Origin: JAWKWH01 sp963669455
GTDB taxonomy: Bacteria > Pseudomonadota > Alphaproteobacteria > Rhizobiales > Rhizobiaceae
Assembly (NCBI GenBank): GCA_963669455.1
Contig: OY770026.1
Location: forward strand, 806,001 to 870,000
Direction: 5' to 3'
DNA length: 64,000 nucleotides
Numbering within the stretch: position 1 is the stretch's first letter; every line of letters starts with the position of its first letter. Shown here piece by piece: positions 1 to 9,660 of the stretch. Under the pieces are notes generated by a model. It was not told the DNA's origin. It worked only from the letters and a program-made list of their open reading frames with translations, and searched no databases. The position numbers were made by a program, and so were the translations under genes.

Positions 1-2112
1 GTAATGCGCGGCCTTGGTTCGGTCAACTTTCAATTCCCAGTCGACCCCCGGTGCCGGCAATCCGTCATCAATATCCGTCACATCGGGTGTGGAGCGTAGT
101 ATTGCTGCCACTTTGGCTGCTGTATCAGACAATCCGGCTGGATCGGCTGCCGACAGACGCACCTGAATAGCCTTGCCGGTGGGCGGGCCGGCGGCCGGGA
201 CTGAAACCTCGACATCCACACCAGGGATGCCAGTCATCTCCTTGCGCAAATCCGCCAGGATTTCATTTGCTGATTTGCGTTCGCGCCAATCGAGGAACTC
301 GTATTGAATAACGCCAACAACATCCTCGGCGATTTCGTTGGCGCCGCCCTGAACGCTGCCGACACGGGTGTAGACGGTGCTGATACCCGGCCAGCCGATC
401 AGCCGTTGTTCAGCGGTCCTTGTTACGGCATCCTTCTCATCAAGCGAAAGATTGCCCCGGGCGTGCACATATAAAAGCCCGTATTCCGGCTCGACATCGG
501 GGAAGAACTCAACACCCTTGCCGAGTTTGAAATAGGCGGCCGGAACCGCAAACAAAAGGCCAATGGCCAGCACCAACACGGTGATTGGAAAGCGGGTTGC
601 AAGCTTGGCGGTCGCCATATAGGCGCCATCGCGCTGGTGCGCGCTTTCCGGATGCGGTTTGGCGAATTTGGCGCCAAGGGTCGGGGTAAACACCAGCGCA
701 TAAAACAGCGAGGCCGACAGTGTGACGATCAGCGTGATCGGCATGTACTTCATGAACTCGCCGACAATACCCGGCCAGAACAGAAGCGGCGAGAACGCGG
801 CCACACGGGTCATCGTCGCGGCAACGACCGGGCCCGCCATACGGTTGGCCGCCAGTTCATAGGCTTCTTCACGCGGCATGCCCTCACCCATGCGGCGTTC
901 GGCAAATTCGGTGACGATAATCGCATCGTCGACAAGCATGCCGACGGCGAGAATAAGACTGAACAGAACGACGATATTGACGGTGTAGCCGGCAAGCGAC
1001 AGCATCAGCATCCCCATCAGGAATGATGTGGGGATGGCCAGCCCGATCAACATCGAGGCACGGCCGGACAAGGCATAGAGAATGACGATGAAGACCAGTA
1101 TGACAGCGGTCAGGACTGAATTCTGCAAATCGCCCAGCAATTGGCGGATGGTGGTCGACTTGTCCTGCGAATAGGAAATGACACTGCCCTCGGGCAGCCG
1201 TTTGACGAAGTCGCCGGCAATGCGTTTTACCTCATCGACAGTATCGACGAGATTTGCGCCGGTACGTTTGGAGACCTCGATAGCGATGGCAGGCCTGCCA
1301 TCAAGGCGCGTGATCGTCTCGGCATCCTTGAAGGTCGAGCGGATGGTTGCCAGATCGCGGGCGCGGACCACCGAATTTGGGCCGGCAACGATTGGCAGGT
1401 TGGCGACATCCTCAACCGTTTCGATCAGGGACGGCACCTTGACGGCATAGCGTCCTTCGCCGCCCTCGATTGCGCCGGCGGCCACCAGCGAGTTGTTGGC
1501 ATTCACAGCTGCAATCAACTGATCTAAGCGCAGATTGTAGGATGACAGCTTGACCGGATCGATGACGACTTCAACAAGGTCGTCGCGCGCGCCGCGAAGT
1601 GCGGCTTCCAGCACGCCTGGGATTTCCTCGATATTGTCGCGCAGTTGACGCGCCGCAGCCGTCAGCGCGCGCTCCGGCACATCGCCCGACAGGGTGACGA
1701 CGAGGACCGGGAATTCGGAAATATTGACTTCATTGACGGTTGGCTCGTCGGCGCCCTGGGGAAGATCGCGCTTTGCGTCAGACACTTTCGCGCGCACATC
1801 CTCAAGCGCATTCGACAGGTCGGCACCGGCCTGAAATTCGACCAGAACAAAACCGCCGCCCTGATAGGCGGCGGAGCGCATTTCCTTGACACCAGCGATG
1901 CTTTTCAGCCGGGTTTCCATCGGCCTCAGCAACAGACGTTCGGAATCCTCCGGCGAAATACCCTGATAACCGAGATTGACATAGATCACCGGGATCTGGA
2001 TATCGGGCTCTGCTTCCTTCGGGATCGACTGGTAAGCCAACGCACCGGCAACCAGAAAAAACAACAGCACCGATATGGTCAGCCGCGCATTGCGAATGGC
2101 AAGTCCGACCAT
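1..2112 (-). CDS. RND efflux transporter permease (partial, C-terminus beyond left edge)
   Basis: Inner-membrane proton-driven pump subunit of a tripartite RND exporter. The 704 visible codons run from the start ATG at 2112 off the window edge. The N-terminus is the usual RND start: one membrane helix, then the periplasmic porter domain. A multi-helix block around residues 330-480 contains the VDDAIIVTE stretch typical of TM4, followed by the second half of the porter. It starts 1 base after the TAA of the adaptor gene, so the two are one transcription unit. Drug, metal or lipid specificity cannot be told from sequence. The acidic 'VDDAIIVTE' form and the short N-terminal leader are closer to AcrB/MdtB-like homologues than to CusA, but that is inference. 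Roughly a third of the protein is missing. Confidence 0.93.
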   Translation of the reverse strand, partial: MVGLAIRNARLTISVLLFFLVAGALAYQSIPKEAEPDIQIPVIYVNLGYQGISPEDSERLLLRPMETRLKSIAGVKEMRSAAYQGGGFVLVEFQAGADLSNALEDVRAKVSDAKRDLPQGADEPTVNEVNISEFPVLVVTLSGDVPERALTAAARQLRDNIEEIPGVLEAALRGARDDLVEVVIDPVKLSSYNLRLDQLIAAVNANNSLVAAGAIEGGEGRYAVKVPSLIETVEDVANLPIVAGPNSVVRARDLATIRSTFKDAETITRLDGRPAIAIEVSKRTGANLVDTVDEVKRIAGDFVKRLPEGSVISYSQDKSTTIRQLLGDLQNSVLTAVILVFIVILYALSGRASMLIGLAIPTSFLMGMLMLSLAGYTVNIVVLFSLILAVGMLVDDAIIVTEFAERRMGEGMPREEAYELAANRMAGPVVAATMTRVAAFSPLLFWPGIVGEFMKYMPITLIVTLSASLFYALVFTPTLGAKFAKPHPESAHQRDGAYMATAKLATRFPITVLVLAIGLLFAVPAAYFKLGKGVEFFPDVEPEYGLLYVHARGNLSLDEKDAVTRTAEQRLIGWPGISTVYTRVGSVQGGANEIAEDVVGVIQYEFLDWRERKSANEILADLRKEMTGIPGVDVEVSVPAAGPPTGKAIQVRLSAADPAGLSDTAAKVAAILRSTPDVTDIDDGLPAPGVDWELKVDRTKAAHY

Positions 2113-2113
2113 G

Positions 2114-3259
2114 TTACTCAGCCCCGCCGGTGGCCTCACCGGTCAATCTGGCGATCATCGCCGGATCGGCCTCGACCGCATTGACCTCATCGCCCTCGGA
2201 CACGAGATCCTGACCGGCGACGATGATCTTCGCATCACCCGGTATGCCGCCAAGTACCAGCGCATCGCCCGTGTCATCGACCAAATCGATCAGGACGAAG
2301 CCCACCCGGCTTTCAGAGCCAACAATGCGAACGCCCAGATCTCCTTTTTCCGACAAGGTGATCACCGAACGTGGCAGGATGGTTGCTAAGACCGGCGCGG
2401 CACGAAGCGTAATTTCCGCCGTCATGCCAGCCGGAATACGGCCATCCTTATTGTCGATCTCAATCTCAATAGGAAAGGTGCGGGTCTGCGACGAGGCGAC
2501 CCGGCTGATATAGCTCAGCCTGCCTTCCACCAGGGTGCCGTCGACAAGCCGGACGGTGGCTGAATTGCCGATCTTCACATGGCGAAGGTCGTGCTCGGAG
2601 ATTTCTCCTGTCGCCAGCACCGGATCAACACTGACCAGCGTGGCAACCGGCTGGCCCTGCGAAGCCGAACTGCCCTCTTCGACCCGAATGCGATCGACAA
2701 TGCCGGAAAACGGCGCAACCACTCGAACACGATCAAGCTCGGCCTGGGCGGCTTCGAGCTGTGACCGGGCGGCAGCGACGGCCGATCGGGCATTGTCGGC
2801 GCGCAGTGTCGGTAATGTGCCGCGTTTGACCAGCGCTTCGGTCGCAACCACTTCAGCCTCGCGCTGCGTGAGCAGCTGTTTGGCGGTATCGATCATCGCG
2901 GTTTTTTCTTCAGCTTCCAGCGCGAGAATAAGATCGCCGGCTTCCACCCAGTCGCCCTGAGCGACGGGAAGTTTTTCGATAATCCCACCGGCCCGTGTGG
3001 CAAGGTCCGCACGCTTGTCGGAGCTGGTCTGGCCAGAAATTCGGATAGCGCGCGCATGCGTCAATTGCGGCGGTACGACAAAAGCCACCGTGCGGCGGTT
3101 GTCTATCACCGCCGGCGCTTCCTCCTCGACCGGCTTAGCTGGTTCGGCAGCCTCGATCCTGGCGCTGCCGACGGAGGCGAATTCGCCGGTGTAGACCCAG
3201 ACGCTCGCCGCCACGAGCACCGTTACGGCAGCTAATTTGTGAAATCTCAATTTTGCCAT
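2114..3259 (-). CDS. RND efflux periplasmic adaptor subunit (HlyD/MFP family)
   Basis: 381-residue membrane-fusion protein linking the RND permease to an outer-membrane channel. An N-terminal signal/anchor helix (about residues 8-25) is followed by the first lipoyl half, an alpha hairpin (about 120-175) rich in Ala/Glu/Arg, the second lipoyl half with a 'VVAPFSGIVDRI' type motif, and a beta-barrel domain. No lipobox Cys is seen, so it is probably anchored by the uncleaved helix. It is the first gene of the pair; the permease begins one base after its stop. No TetR or MarR-type regulator is adjacent, so control of the pump is not visible here. Confidence 0.92.
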   Translation of the reverse strand: MAKLRFHKLAAVTVLVAASVWVYTGEFASVGSARIEAAEPAKPVEEEAPAVIDNRRTVAFVVPPQLTHARAIRISGQTSSDKRADLATRAGGIIEKLPVAQGDWVEAGDLILALEAEEKTAMIDTAKQLLTQREAEVVATEALVKRGTLPTLRADNARSAVAAARSQLEAAQAELDRVRVVAPFSGIVDRIRVEEGSSASQGQPVATLVSVDPVLATGEISEHDLRHVKIGNSATVRLVDGTLVEGRLSYISRVASSQTRTFPIEIEIDNKDGRIPAGMTAEITLRAAPVLATILPRSVITLSEKGDLGVRIVGSESRVGFVLIDLVDDTGDALVLGGIPGDAKIIVAGQDLVSEGDEVNAVEADPAMIARLTGEATGGAE

Positions 3260-3494
3260 AACATCGCTTCGTGGAGCCCGCTCTAGAGCGTATACTCCCG
3301 CCTATATGGTGACACACGCGAGCCCGTTCAACGTCGAAAATTAATCTTAGTGACCACGCCGCCGCTATAACTCAGCTAGAACAAACAACATAGCAAAATT
3401 TAGACATTGCTGACATAAAGCAGAAAAATTGAAGAACGAAGCAAGTTAATTCCTGCGGTTTGGCTGGATTTGCATCCTGTCTTTTTTGGTCCGG
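3260..3494. promoter_or_regulatory. Intergenic region with 12-bp CTCTAGAG palindrome
   Basis: A gene-free stretch between pgk (3' side) and the efflux adaptor start. It holds the perfect 12-base palindrome CGCTCTAGAGCG at 3279-3290, followed by TATAC, which resembles the terminus of the repeat at 4694-4830. It could be the scar of an excised repeat or an operator for the pump. The rest is AT-rich and probably contains the efflux promoter, which I could not pinpoint. Confidence 0.35.
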
Positions 3495-4694
3495 TCAGTT
3501 CCGGTTCAGGACATCGACACCGGGTAGCGGTTTGCCTTCCATCCATTCCAGAAAGGCCCCGCCCGCTGTAGACACATAAGTCATGTCGCCAGCGACACCA
3601 GCGTGATTGAGGGCTGCAACCGTATCGCCACCGCCGGCAACGGAAATCAGCCGACCGGTTTCGGTTCGCTTGGCCGTGTGGCGGGCGACAGCCACCGTGG
3701 CCTGGTCAAAGGGCGTGAGCTCAAAGGCGCCAAGCGGACCATTCCAGATCAGCGTGTCAGCCTTGTCGACAGCCTGGATGATCCGTTTGACGGTTTCGGG
3801 ACCGGCATCGAGAATCATGCCGGCAGCCGGAACAGCGTCCAGTGCCACCACGTCGTTTTCCGCATTGGCTTCGAATTTTCCAGCAACGACCACGTCTTCA
3901 GGCAGGATGATTTCGCAACCGGTCTTTTCAGCCTTGGTCATAATCCTGCGGGCAGTATCAGCCAGTTCCTTCTCACACAGCGATTGACCGATATCGATGC
4001 CGTTTGCATTGAGGAAGGTATTGGCCATTCCACCGCCGATGACCAGCATATCAACTTTTTCGATCAGATTTTCCAGAAGGTCGATCTTGGACGACACTTT
4101 GGCGCCGCCAACAATGGCGATGACCGGGCGCCTGGGTTTACCGAGGCCCGCTTCAAGCGCCTTCAGCTCCGCTTCCATGCTGCGCCCCGCATAGGAAGGC
4201 AGCAGGCGGGCTACACCCTCGGTGGATGCATGGGCGCGGTGGGCGGCGGAAAAGGCGTCGTTGATATAGATGTCGCCAAGGGCTGCCAGCGCTTTGGCGA
4301 ATTTACCGTCATTGGTTTCCTCGCCCGCATGAAAACGGGTGTTTTCGAGCAACAGGATGTTGCCGCCATTCATCTTGGAAATTTTGCCGGCGGGTATGTC
4401 GCCGATGCAGTCAGATGAAAAATAGACACGGGCATCCAATATTGCTTCCAGCGCATAGGCCACCGGCTCAAGCGACATTTCCGGGTTCGGCTTGCCCTTC
4501 GGCCGGCCGAAATGCGCCATCAAGATCACCTTTGCCGCCTTGTGCGATAGTTCCTCGATGCCCGGCGCAATCCGCTCGATGCGGGTCAAGTCCGTCACCT
4601 TGCCGTCAGCCATTGGCACGTTTAGGTCAACACGCACCAAAACGCGCTTGCCGGTGATGTCGCCCAGATCATCTATCGTTTTGAAGTCTGGCAC
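3495..4694 (-). CDS. pgk: Phosphoglycerate kinase
   Basis: Transfers phosphate between 1,3-bisphosphoglycerate and ADP in cytosolic glycolysis/gluconeogenesis. The 399 residues match the full family length. The family N-terminus 'RVDLNVPM', the substrate-binding 'HFGRPKGK', the hinge region and the C-terminal 'GGGDTVAAL' nucleotide loop are all visible. The start is GTG at 4694, and its first G is the outermost base of an inverted-repeat element filling the space up to pncA. As a result there is no recognisable Shine-Dalgarno sequence in front of it. The family N-terminus begins only a few residues in, so no later start is credible. Confidence 0.96.
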   Translation of the reverse strand: MPDFKTIDDLGDITGKRVLVRVDLNVPMADGKVTDLTRIERIAPGIEELSHKAAKVILMAHFGRPKGKPNPEMSLEPVAYALEAILDARVYFSSDCIGDIPAGKISKMNGGNILLLENTRFHAGEETNDGKFAKALAALGDIYINDAFSAAHRAHASTEGVARLLPSYAGRSMEAELKALEAGLGKPRRPVIAIVGGAKVSSKIDLLENLIEKVDMLVIGGGMANTFLNANGIDIGQSLCEKELADTARRIMTKAEKTGCEIILPEDVVVAGKFEANAENDVVALDAVPAAGMILDAGPETVKRIIQAVDKADTLIWNGPLGAFELTPFDQATVAVARHTAKRTETGRLISVAGGGDTVAALNHAGVAGDMTYVSTAGGAFLEWMEGKPLPGVDVLNRN

Positions 4695-4830
4695 TAGAGC
4701 GTATCCGGTTTAAACAGCTGCGGTTTATTCAGAAACTTCAATGTCATGGTCTCCAATCGGCTTGGCGGCCTTTTCCTCGCCGAAGCGAATCACCATCAAA
4801 CCGCTCCCATTTAAACCGGATACGCTCTAG
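4694..4830. repeat. Inverted-repeat element A1 (21-bp perfect terminal repeats)
   Basis: The arms 4694-4714 and 4810-4830 are perfect reverse complements (CTAGAGCGTATCCGGTTTAA and one further A). The 95-base core includes CATCAAACCGCTCCC, close to the CATCAAACTGATCCC inner edge of elements A3 and A4. The element starts at the first base of the pgk GTG codon and ends over the pncA TAG stop, so it fills the entire intergenic gap. Confidence 0.85.
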
Positions 4831-5426
4831 GTCAACCTTACACCGGCTTCGCGCATCTGATGGCACATTGCATCGATTGAGCCATCAAGATCAATGCCGC
4901 GGCAAGCCGACAGTCTGACATCGACGTCAAGGCCCAGTTTTGCCGCATCGAGCGCGGAAAAACCGACACAGAAATCGGTTGCGAGCCCGGCGAGCGTCAC
5001 CGAACCTATGCCGCGCTCGGAAAGATATCCGCCAAGGCCCGTCGGCGTGGTGCGATCGTTTTCGAAAAAGGCTGAATAGCTGTCGATTTCGGGGTGGAAG
5101 CCTTTGCGGATGATCAGTTCGGCCCTGGTCCAGTCGAGCTCATGGTGAAATTCTGCGCCCTTTGAACCTTGAACACAATGATCCGGCCAAAGCATCTGTT
5201 CGCCGTAAGGCATTGTCCCCGTCTCGAACGGAGCCTTTCCCTCATGGCTGGAGGCAAAACTTGAATGGCCGGCCGAATGCCAGTCCTGTGTCACAATCAG
5301 ATGGCCGAACCCGCCTGAAAGCCGGTTGATTTCGCCAACGACCTGATCACCGTCTGGCACCGCCAGTGCACCACCGGGGCAAAAATCATTCTGCACGTCA
5401 ATTACGATGAGAGCTTGGCTGGCCAT
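4827..5426 (-). CDS. pncA: Nicotinamidase
   Basis: Hydrolyses nicotinamide to nicotinic acid in NAD salvage. The product is 199 residues from the ATG at 5426, which has AGGAG about ten bases upstream. A longer reading from 5504 adds 26 Arg-rich residues with no family support. The isochorismatase fold carries the catalytic triad: Asp in 'IDVQNDF', Lys in 'IRKGF' and Cys in 'ATDFCVGF'. The metal-binding 'DWHSAGHSSF' is also present. The stop codon TAG lies inside the terminal CTAG of repeat A1. Confidence 0.93.
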   Translation of the reverse strand: MASQALIVIDVQNDFCPGGALAVPDGDQVVGEINRLSGGFGHLIVTQDWHSAGHSSFASSHEGKAPFETGTMPYGEQMLWPDHCVQGSKGAEFHHELDWTRAELIIRKGFHPEIDSYSAFFENDRTTPTGLGGYLSERGIGSVTLAGLATDFCVGFSALDAAKLGLDVDVRLSACRGIDLDGSIDAMCHQMREAGVRLT

Positions 5427-5515
5427 GGGGGACAACTCCTGATGGAAACGGATCCTGATGCGGTTCCTGTTGACTTTCCATGCCCACCGCTCGCAGGTCA
5501 ACACACAACGTCACT

Positions 5516-7333
5516 TCAAACCTCAAGCTCTTCGCGCAACATTTCAAGTTCCAGCCATTCTTCCTCTGCAGCCTGAAGATCGGCACGCTTGACATCAAGT
5601 TTTGCGGCGATGTCATTGAACAGGTCCGGATCGGTGCCGTATAGGCCGGGATCGGCCAGTTTTACCTCAAGTGCCGCGATTTCGGTGCTCAATCCGTCGA
5701 TGCGGCCAGGCAGGGTTTCAAGCGCATATTTCTGCTTGTAGGAAAGCTTTCTGGTACCCGGCCCGGCAGAGGCTTCGGGCTTGGGTTCTGCGGACGGCGT
5801 TTTTCCGGTTTTTGCGGCTTTTGCCCGGCGCCGCTCGGCTAGAGCCGCGCCGCGTTGCGCCAGCATATCGGCATAGCCGCCGGCATATTCGATCCAGCGG
5901 CCATCGCCTTCGGGCGCGACGATGCTGGTGACGGTGCGGTCGAGAAAGTCCCGGTCATGGCTGATCAGCAATACGGTGCCCTGATAGGTGGCGACCATCT
6001 CCTGGAGCAGGTCGAGCGTTTCCATGTCGAGATCGTTGGTCGGCTCATCAAGCACCAGCACGTTTGACGGTTTCGCCAAAATCCGCGCCAGCACGAGACG
6101 CGCCCTCTCACCGCCCGACAATTCGCGTACCGGCGTGCCGGCCTGTTCCGGTTTGAACAGAAAGTCTTTCAGATAGGAAACAACATGGCGGCTCTCGCCA
6201 TTGACGGCGATCTGGTCGCTGCGGCCACCGGTCAGATAGTCGGAAAGCGACTGCTTAGGGTCAAGCCCGTCGCGGCGCTGATCCAATGTTGCGATTTTAA
6301 GATTGGCGCCATGGCGGATGGTACCGCTGTCGGGTTCAAGTTCACCGGTCAGTATCTTTAGCAGCGTTGTCTTGCCGGCTCCGTTGGGGCCAACAAGGCC
6401 GATGCGGTCGCCACGCTGGATGCGGGTGGAAAAACCGGTAACGAGTTGCAGATCACCATAGGTTTTGGTGACCGATTTTGCCTCGATGACGAGTTTTCCG
6501 GCCTCGCGCGCTTCGCTTGCGGCCAGTTTGGCGGCACCTGCCGGCTTTACCCGGTTGCGGTGATCCTCGCGCATCGACTGCAATTCGCCGAGCCGGCGCA
6601 TGTTGCGTTTGCGGCGGGCCGTCACGCCATAGCGCAACCAGTGTTCTTCGCGCACGATTTTGCGGGCAAGCTTGTGGGCGTCGCGCTCCTCTTCTGCCAG
6701 AAGCCCATCGCGCCATTCCTCGAAATCGGCAAACCCGCGTTCGAGGCGATTGGTCCTGCCGCGGTCAAGCCAGATGGTTGCGCGGCTGACATTTTCGAGA
6801 AAGCGGCGATCATGGGAGATGACGATGATGGCGCTACCCATCCGGTTAATTTCGCCCTCAAGCCATTCAATCGTCGCCAAATCGAGGTGATTTGTCGGTT
6901 CATCCAGCAAAAGAATGTCAGGATTTGGTGCAAGCACGCGGGCCAATGCCGCGCGCCTGGCCTCTCCGCCGGAAAGCGTTGCCGGGTGCTCGGTTCCCAA
7001 AAGCCCCAGCTTTTCGATCAGATAATCGGCGCGGTGGGGGTCGTCAGCCGGGCCAAGGCTTGCGATGACATAGCCGTGTACATCGTCAAAGCCTTCCATA
7101 TCGGGCGATTGCTCGAGATAGCGTATCGTGGTGCCGGGCTGGAGGAAAATGCTTCCAGATTGCGCTTCGACAATGCCTGCGGCGATCTTCAGCAATGTTG
7201 ATTTTCCAGACCCGTTGCGGCCGACAAGCGCGATCCGGTCACCGCTGGCGGCGATCAGATCCGCACCATCGAGCAGAGGCGGGCCGCCAAAGGTAAGCTG
7301 GATGCCATCCAGATTGAGCAGCGGTGGCGCCAT
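5516..7333 (-). CDS. uup: ABC-F family ATPase, Uup-like
   Basis: Soluble 605-residue protein with two ABC ATPase domains and no membrane segments. Domain 1 has Walker A 'GRNGSGKST' (about residue 38), signature 'LSGGE' and 'LLLDEPTNHLD'. Domain 2 has 'GPNGAGKTT' (about 315), 'LSGGE' and 'VLDEPTNDLD'. A linker of about 80 residues joins them, and a Lys/Glu-rich coiled coil (about 535-605) closes the protein, which is the Uup layout rather than EttA. ABC-F proteins act on ribosomes; Uup has also been linked to DNA branch migration. The start ATG overlaps the upstream stop (ATGA), so it is co-translated with the thiamine pyrophosphokinase gene. Confidence 0.9.
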   Translation of the reverse strand: MAPPLLNLDGIQLTFGGPPLLDGADLIAASGDRIALVGRNGSGKSTLLKIAAGIVEAQSGSIFLQPGTTIRYLEQSPDMEGFDDVHGYVIASLGPADDPHRADYLIEKLGLLGTEHPATLSGGEARRAALARVLAPNPDILLLDEPTNHLDLATIEWLEGEINRMGSAIIVISHDRRFLENVSRATIWLDRGRTNRLERGFADFEEWRDGLLAEEERDAHKLARKIVREEHWLRYGVTARRKRNMRRLGELQSMREDHRNRVKPAGAAKLAASEAREAGKLVIEAKSVTKTYGDLQLVTGFSTRIQRGDRIGLVGPNGAGKTTLLKILTGELEPDSGTIRHGANLKIATLDQRRDGLDPKQSLSDYLTGGRSDQIAVNGESRHVVSYLKDFLFKPEQAGTPVRELSGGERARLVLARILAKPSNVLVLDEPTNDLDMETLDLLQEMVATYQGTVLLISHDRDFLDRTVTSIVAPEGDGRWIEYAGGYADMLAQRGAALAERRRAKAAKTGKTPSAEPKPEASAGPGTRKLSYKQKYALETLPGRIDGLSTEIAALEVKLADPGLYGTDPDLFNDIAAKLDVKRADLQAAEEEWLELEMLREELEV

Positions 7334-7983
7334 CAGGTTTCAATCTGCGCGATCAGCAGCGCTTTTCCCGCCGCCAGTTCGATTTCGAGCCTGTTCGATA
7401 CGACGTTGGAAAGCGTCAGCGACGATCCGGTGGGTGTTTTGGTGTTTTCCAGCGGCCATTTGGCACCGCGGATAGTCAGTCCCGACAGCGGGTCGAAGCC
7501 GATCAGGCTAAAAAGCGTTCCCGTTGGAAAATCATAGCGCTTTGTGCCGGGCAGAACCGGGTGCCCCTCCTGATTGCCGTCGCTGAGTGTGACGGATAGG
7601 CCATCACCTGCAAGCCGAAGCGCCATCAGCTTGTGCAGTAGGGCATGATCGGCCCGCTTTCCGCCGAATGCGCCAATCAGAATGAGGCTGGTGGCACCGC
7701 GTTTCAGCGCTTCGGCCACTGCAATTTCACCGTCGGTCAGATCTTTGTCCCGCGGAAATGTCAGGCGCGGGATCGAGTGATATTTTTTAAGCGCCTCGCC
7801 GGGCGCGGAATCAAAATCACCAAGCCAGATATCGGGTGTCAGCCCAAGCGTTTCGGCATGGCGAATGCCGCCATCCGCCGCGATGATTTGGCAGCCTTCG
7901 ACCTGGGTTTTGAGCCGGGTCGACGCTTTAAGGTCGCCGTCAAGCAATATCGCAAACCGTGTCATGGAGCCGGGCTCTATCAT
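7333..7983 (-). CDS. Thiamine pyrophosphokinase
   Basis: Makes thiamine diphosphate from thiamine and ATP. The 216-residue protein shows the N-terminal 'AADGG', 'GDFDS' and 'KDLTDGEIA' motifs of the TPK catalytic domain, then a C-terminal beta-sandwich of the B1-binding type ending 'SNVVSNRLEIEL'. The start may instead be the second Met (7965), which gives the family-like 'MTRFAILLDGD'; neither start has a clear ribosome-binding site. It lies upstream of, and overlaps by ATGA, the ABC-F gene. No TPP riboswitch is visible in the short leader. Confidence 0.85.
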   Translation of the reverse strand: MIEPGSMTRFAILLDGDLKASTRLKTQVEGCQIIAADGGIRHAETLGLTPDIWLGDFDSAPGEALKKYHSIPRLTFPRDKDLTDGEIAVAEALKRGATSLILIGAFGGKRADHALLHKLMALRLAGDGLSVTLSDGNQEGHPVLPGTKRYDFPTGTLFSLIGFDPLSGLTIRGAKWPLENTKTPTGSSLTLSNVVSNRLEIELAAGKALLIAQIET

Positions 7984-8133
7984 ATGCTACCATTTCGTCA
8001 AATGGTTCCAGTTGCCGGAAACGATCGCTGCCCGGATGCGGACACAATTGCCCATCACACAAGAGTTTCGCTCGATTTGGTTGCCGCGGTGCTGTAGATA
8101 TGCGGTACTCGATCGGCGGCCCGGACAAAAAAG

Positions 8134-9654
8134 ATGAAGCCAATGGGGATCATAAGGGGTGAAGTACCAGCGATCAACGCTGGACAGGGCGGACTGCCGG
8201 TTCGCCTGCTGTTGGCGTGCGCGGGTTTTGCATTGGCGCTGACCGGTTGTCAGGCGACCAACGGCTTCATTAGCGAGCAGGCTTTTCAGCCATCGCGCAA
8301 TCCGGTGACGATTGAGGCGGTTGAAAAAAACGACAGACTGGCAGCGATCGCACGCGAACAGCATCCGCGTATTCTTGCAACCTATGGCGGCGAATACTCC
8401 AATGCAAAGCTGGAGCGGATGGTGGCCAAGGTGGTCGGCGGGCTGACGGGTGTTTCCGATAATCCGTCGCAGAGCTTCCGGATCACCATTCTTAATTCGC
8501 CTAACGTCAATGCCTTCGCGCTGCCCGGCGGCTATCTTTACGTGACGCGCGGTTTGTTGGCGCTTGCCAATGACAGTGCCGAACTTGCCGCCGTTATCGC
8601 CCACGAGATGGGGCATGTGACCGCCAATCACGGGATTGAACGGCAGCGCCGGGAAGCGGAAGAAAAACTGGCCACCAAGGTGGTATCGGATGTTCTCGAC
8701 AATGACCGCAGGGCCCAAACCGCGCTGGTGCGCGGAAAGTTGAGGCTTGCGCAGTTCTCGCGCAATCAGGAACTGGAGGCCGATGTCATCGGGATCAAGG
8801 CAACCGGCGAGGCGGGTTTTGATCCGTATGCGGCGCCAAGATTTTTGCAATCAATGGCGGCTTACAGCGATTTCCGCTCGGTCAGCGGGGCTGAAGACGC
8901 TAGCCTGGATTTCCTCGCATCGCATCCGGCTGCACCACGCAGAATAGAGCTTGCAAAACGCCATGCCCGCCAGTTCGGGCCGCCTGGAACGGGTGCGCGT
9001 GACCGTGATTCCTATCTGGCCGGTATCGACGGGATACTGTTCGGCGATACGCCCAAGGAGGGTTATGTGCGCGGCCGCACTTTCCTGCATCCGGGGCTGG
9101 GTGTTGCGTTTTCGGTGCCGCGGGGTTTTGTCATCGACAATTCAGCCGATGCGGTGACGGCTGCCGGGCCTGGAGATATCGCTGTTCGCTTTGACGGCGT
9201 TGCCGTTTCCAAGCGCACAAAGCCGGCCAAATATATAAAAAGCGGCTGGGTTGTCGGTCTCGATGAAAGCAGCATCAAATCGACGACGATCAACGGACTG
9301 GCGGCGGCAACGGCGCGGGCTCAGGCAGATGGCTGGAATTTCGACATTACCGCCATTCGCGCTGGAGATCAGATTTACCGCTTGCTAACAGCTGCACCGC
9401 TGTCCAGTTCCAGATTGCCGGCAGTCGCGCGCAGCGTGTCGTCAAGTTTCAGGAAAATGGGCGAGCTTGAACGCAACAATCTAAAACCGCTGACCATCAA
9501 GGTCGTAACGGTCAAGGCTGGCGAGACGGTCGGCAGTCTTGCCGGACGCATGGCAGGCTCCGACCGCAAATTGTCGCTGTTTCGCCTGTTGAACGCATTG
9601 CCGGCCGGTGCCACGGTTTCGGCCGGCGACAAGGTCAAGATCATCGCCGAATAG
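8134..9654 (+). CDS. M48-family metalloprotease lipoprotein with C-terminal LysM-like domain
   Basis: 506-residue envelope protease of the BepA/LoiP-like type, probably in outer-membrane quality control. A signal peptide ends in lipobox 'ALTGC' with Cys39. The zinc site is H157-E-M-G-H161, with the downstream 'NQELEADVIG' glutamate. After the peptidase domain (about 60-290) comes a variable domain, and the last 50 residues ('VKAGETVGSLAGRM' to 'GDKVKIIAE') look like a degenerate LysM/peptidoglycan-binding module. The start at 8134 may lie a few codons early. The stop TAG is followed directly by AGCGTTT, the start of the recurring TAGAGCG motif. It converges on purK with 6 bases between. Confidence 0.88.
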   Translation: MKPMGIIRGEVPAINAGQGGLPVRLLLACAGFALALTGCQATNGFISEQAFQPSRNPVTIEAVEKNDRLAAIAREQHPRILATYGGEYSNAKLERMVAKVVGGLTGVSDNPSQSFRITILNSPNVNAFALPGGYLYVTRGLLALANDSAELAAVIAHEMGHVTANHGIERQRREAEEKLATKVVSDVLDNDRRAQTALVRGKLRLAQFSRNQELEADVIGIKATGEAGFDPYAAPRFLQSMAAYSDFRSVSGAEDASLDFLASHPAAPRRIELAKRHARQFGPPGTGARDRDSYLAGIDGILFGDTPKEGYVRGRTFLHPGLGVAFSVPRGFVIDNSADAVTAAGPGDIAVRFDGVAVSKRTKPAKYIKSGWVVGLDESSIKSTTINGLAAATARAQADGWNFDITAIRAGDQIYRLLTAAPLSSSRLPAVARSVSSSFRKMGELERNNLKPLTIKVVTVKAGETVGSLAGRMAGSDRKLSLFRLLNALPAGATVSAGDKVKIIAE

Positions 9655-9660
9655 AGCGTT

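Noticed and set aside
3603..4418. 271-codon plus-strand frame opposite pgk
   Set aside because: Antisense to a full-length pgk with no domain of its own.
7987..8850. 287-codon minus-strand frame opposite the M48 protease
   Set aside because: Overlaps a confidently identified gene and the thiamine pyrophosphokinase leader; composition is shadow-like.
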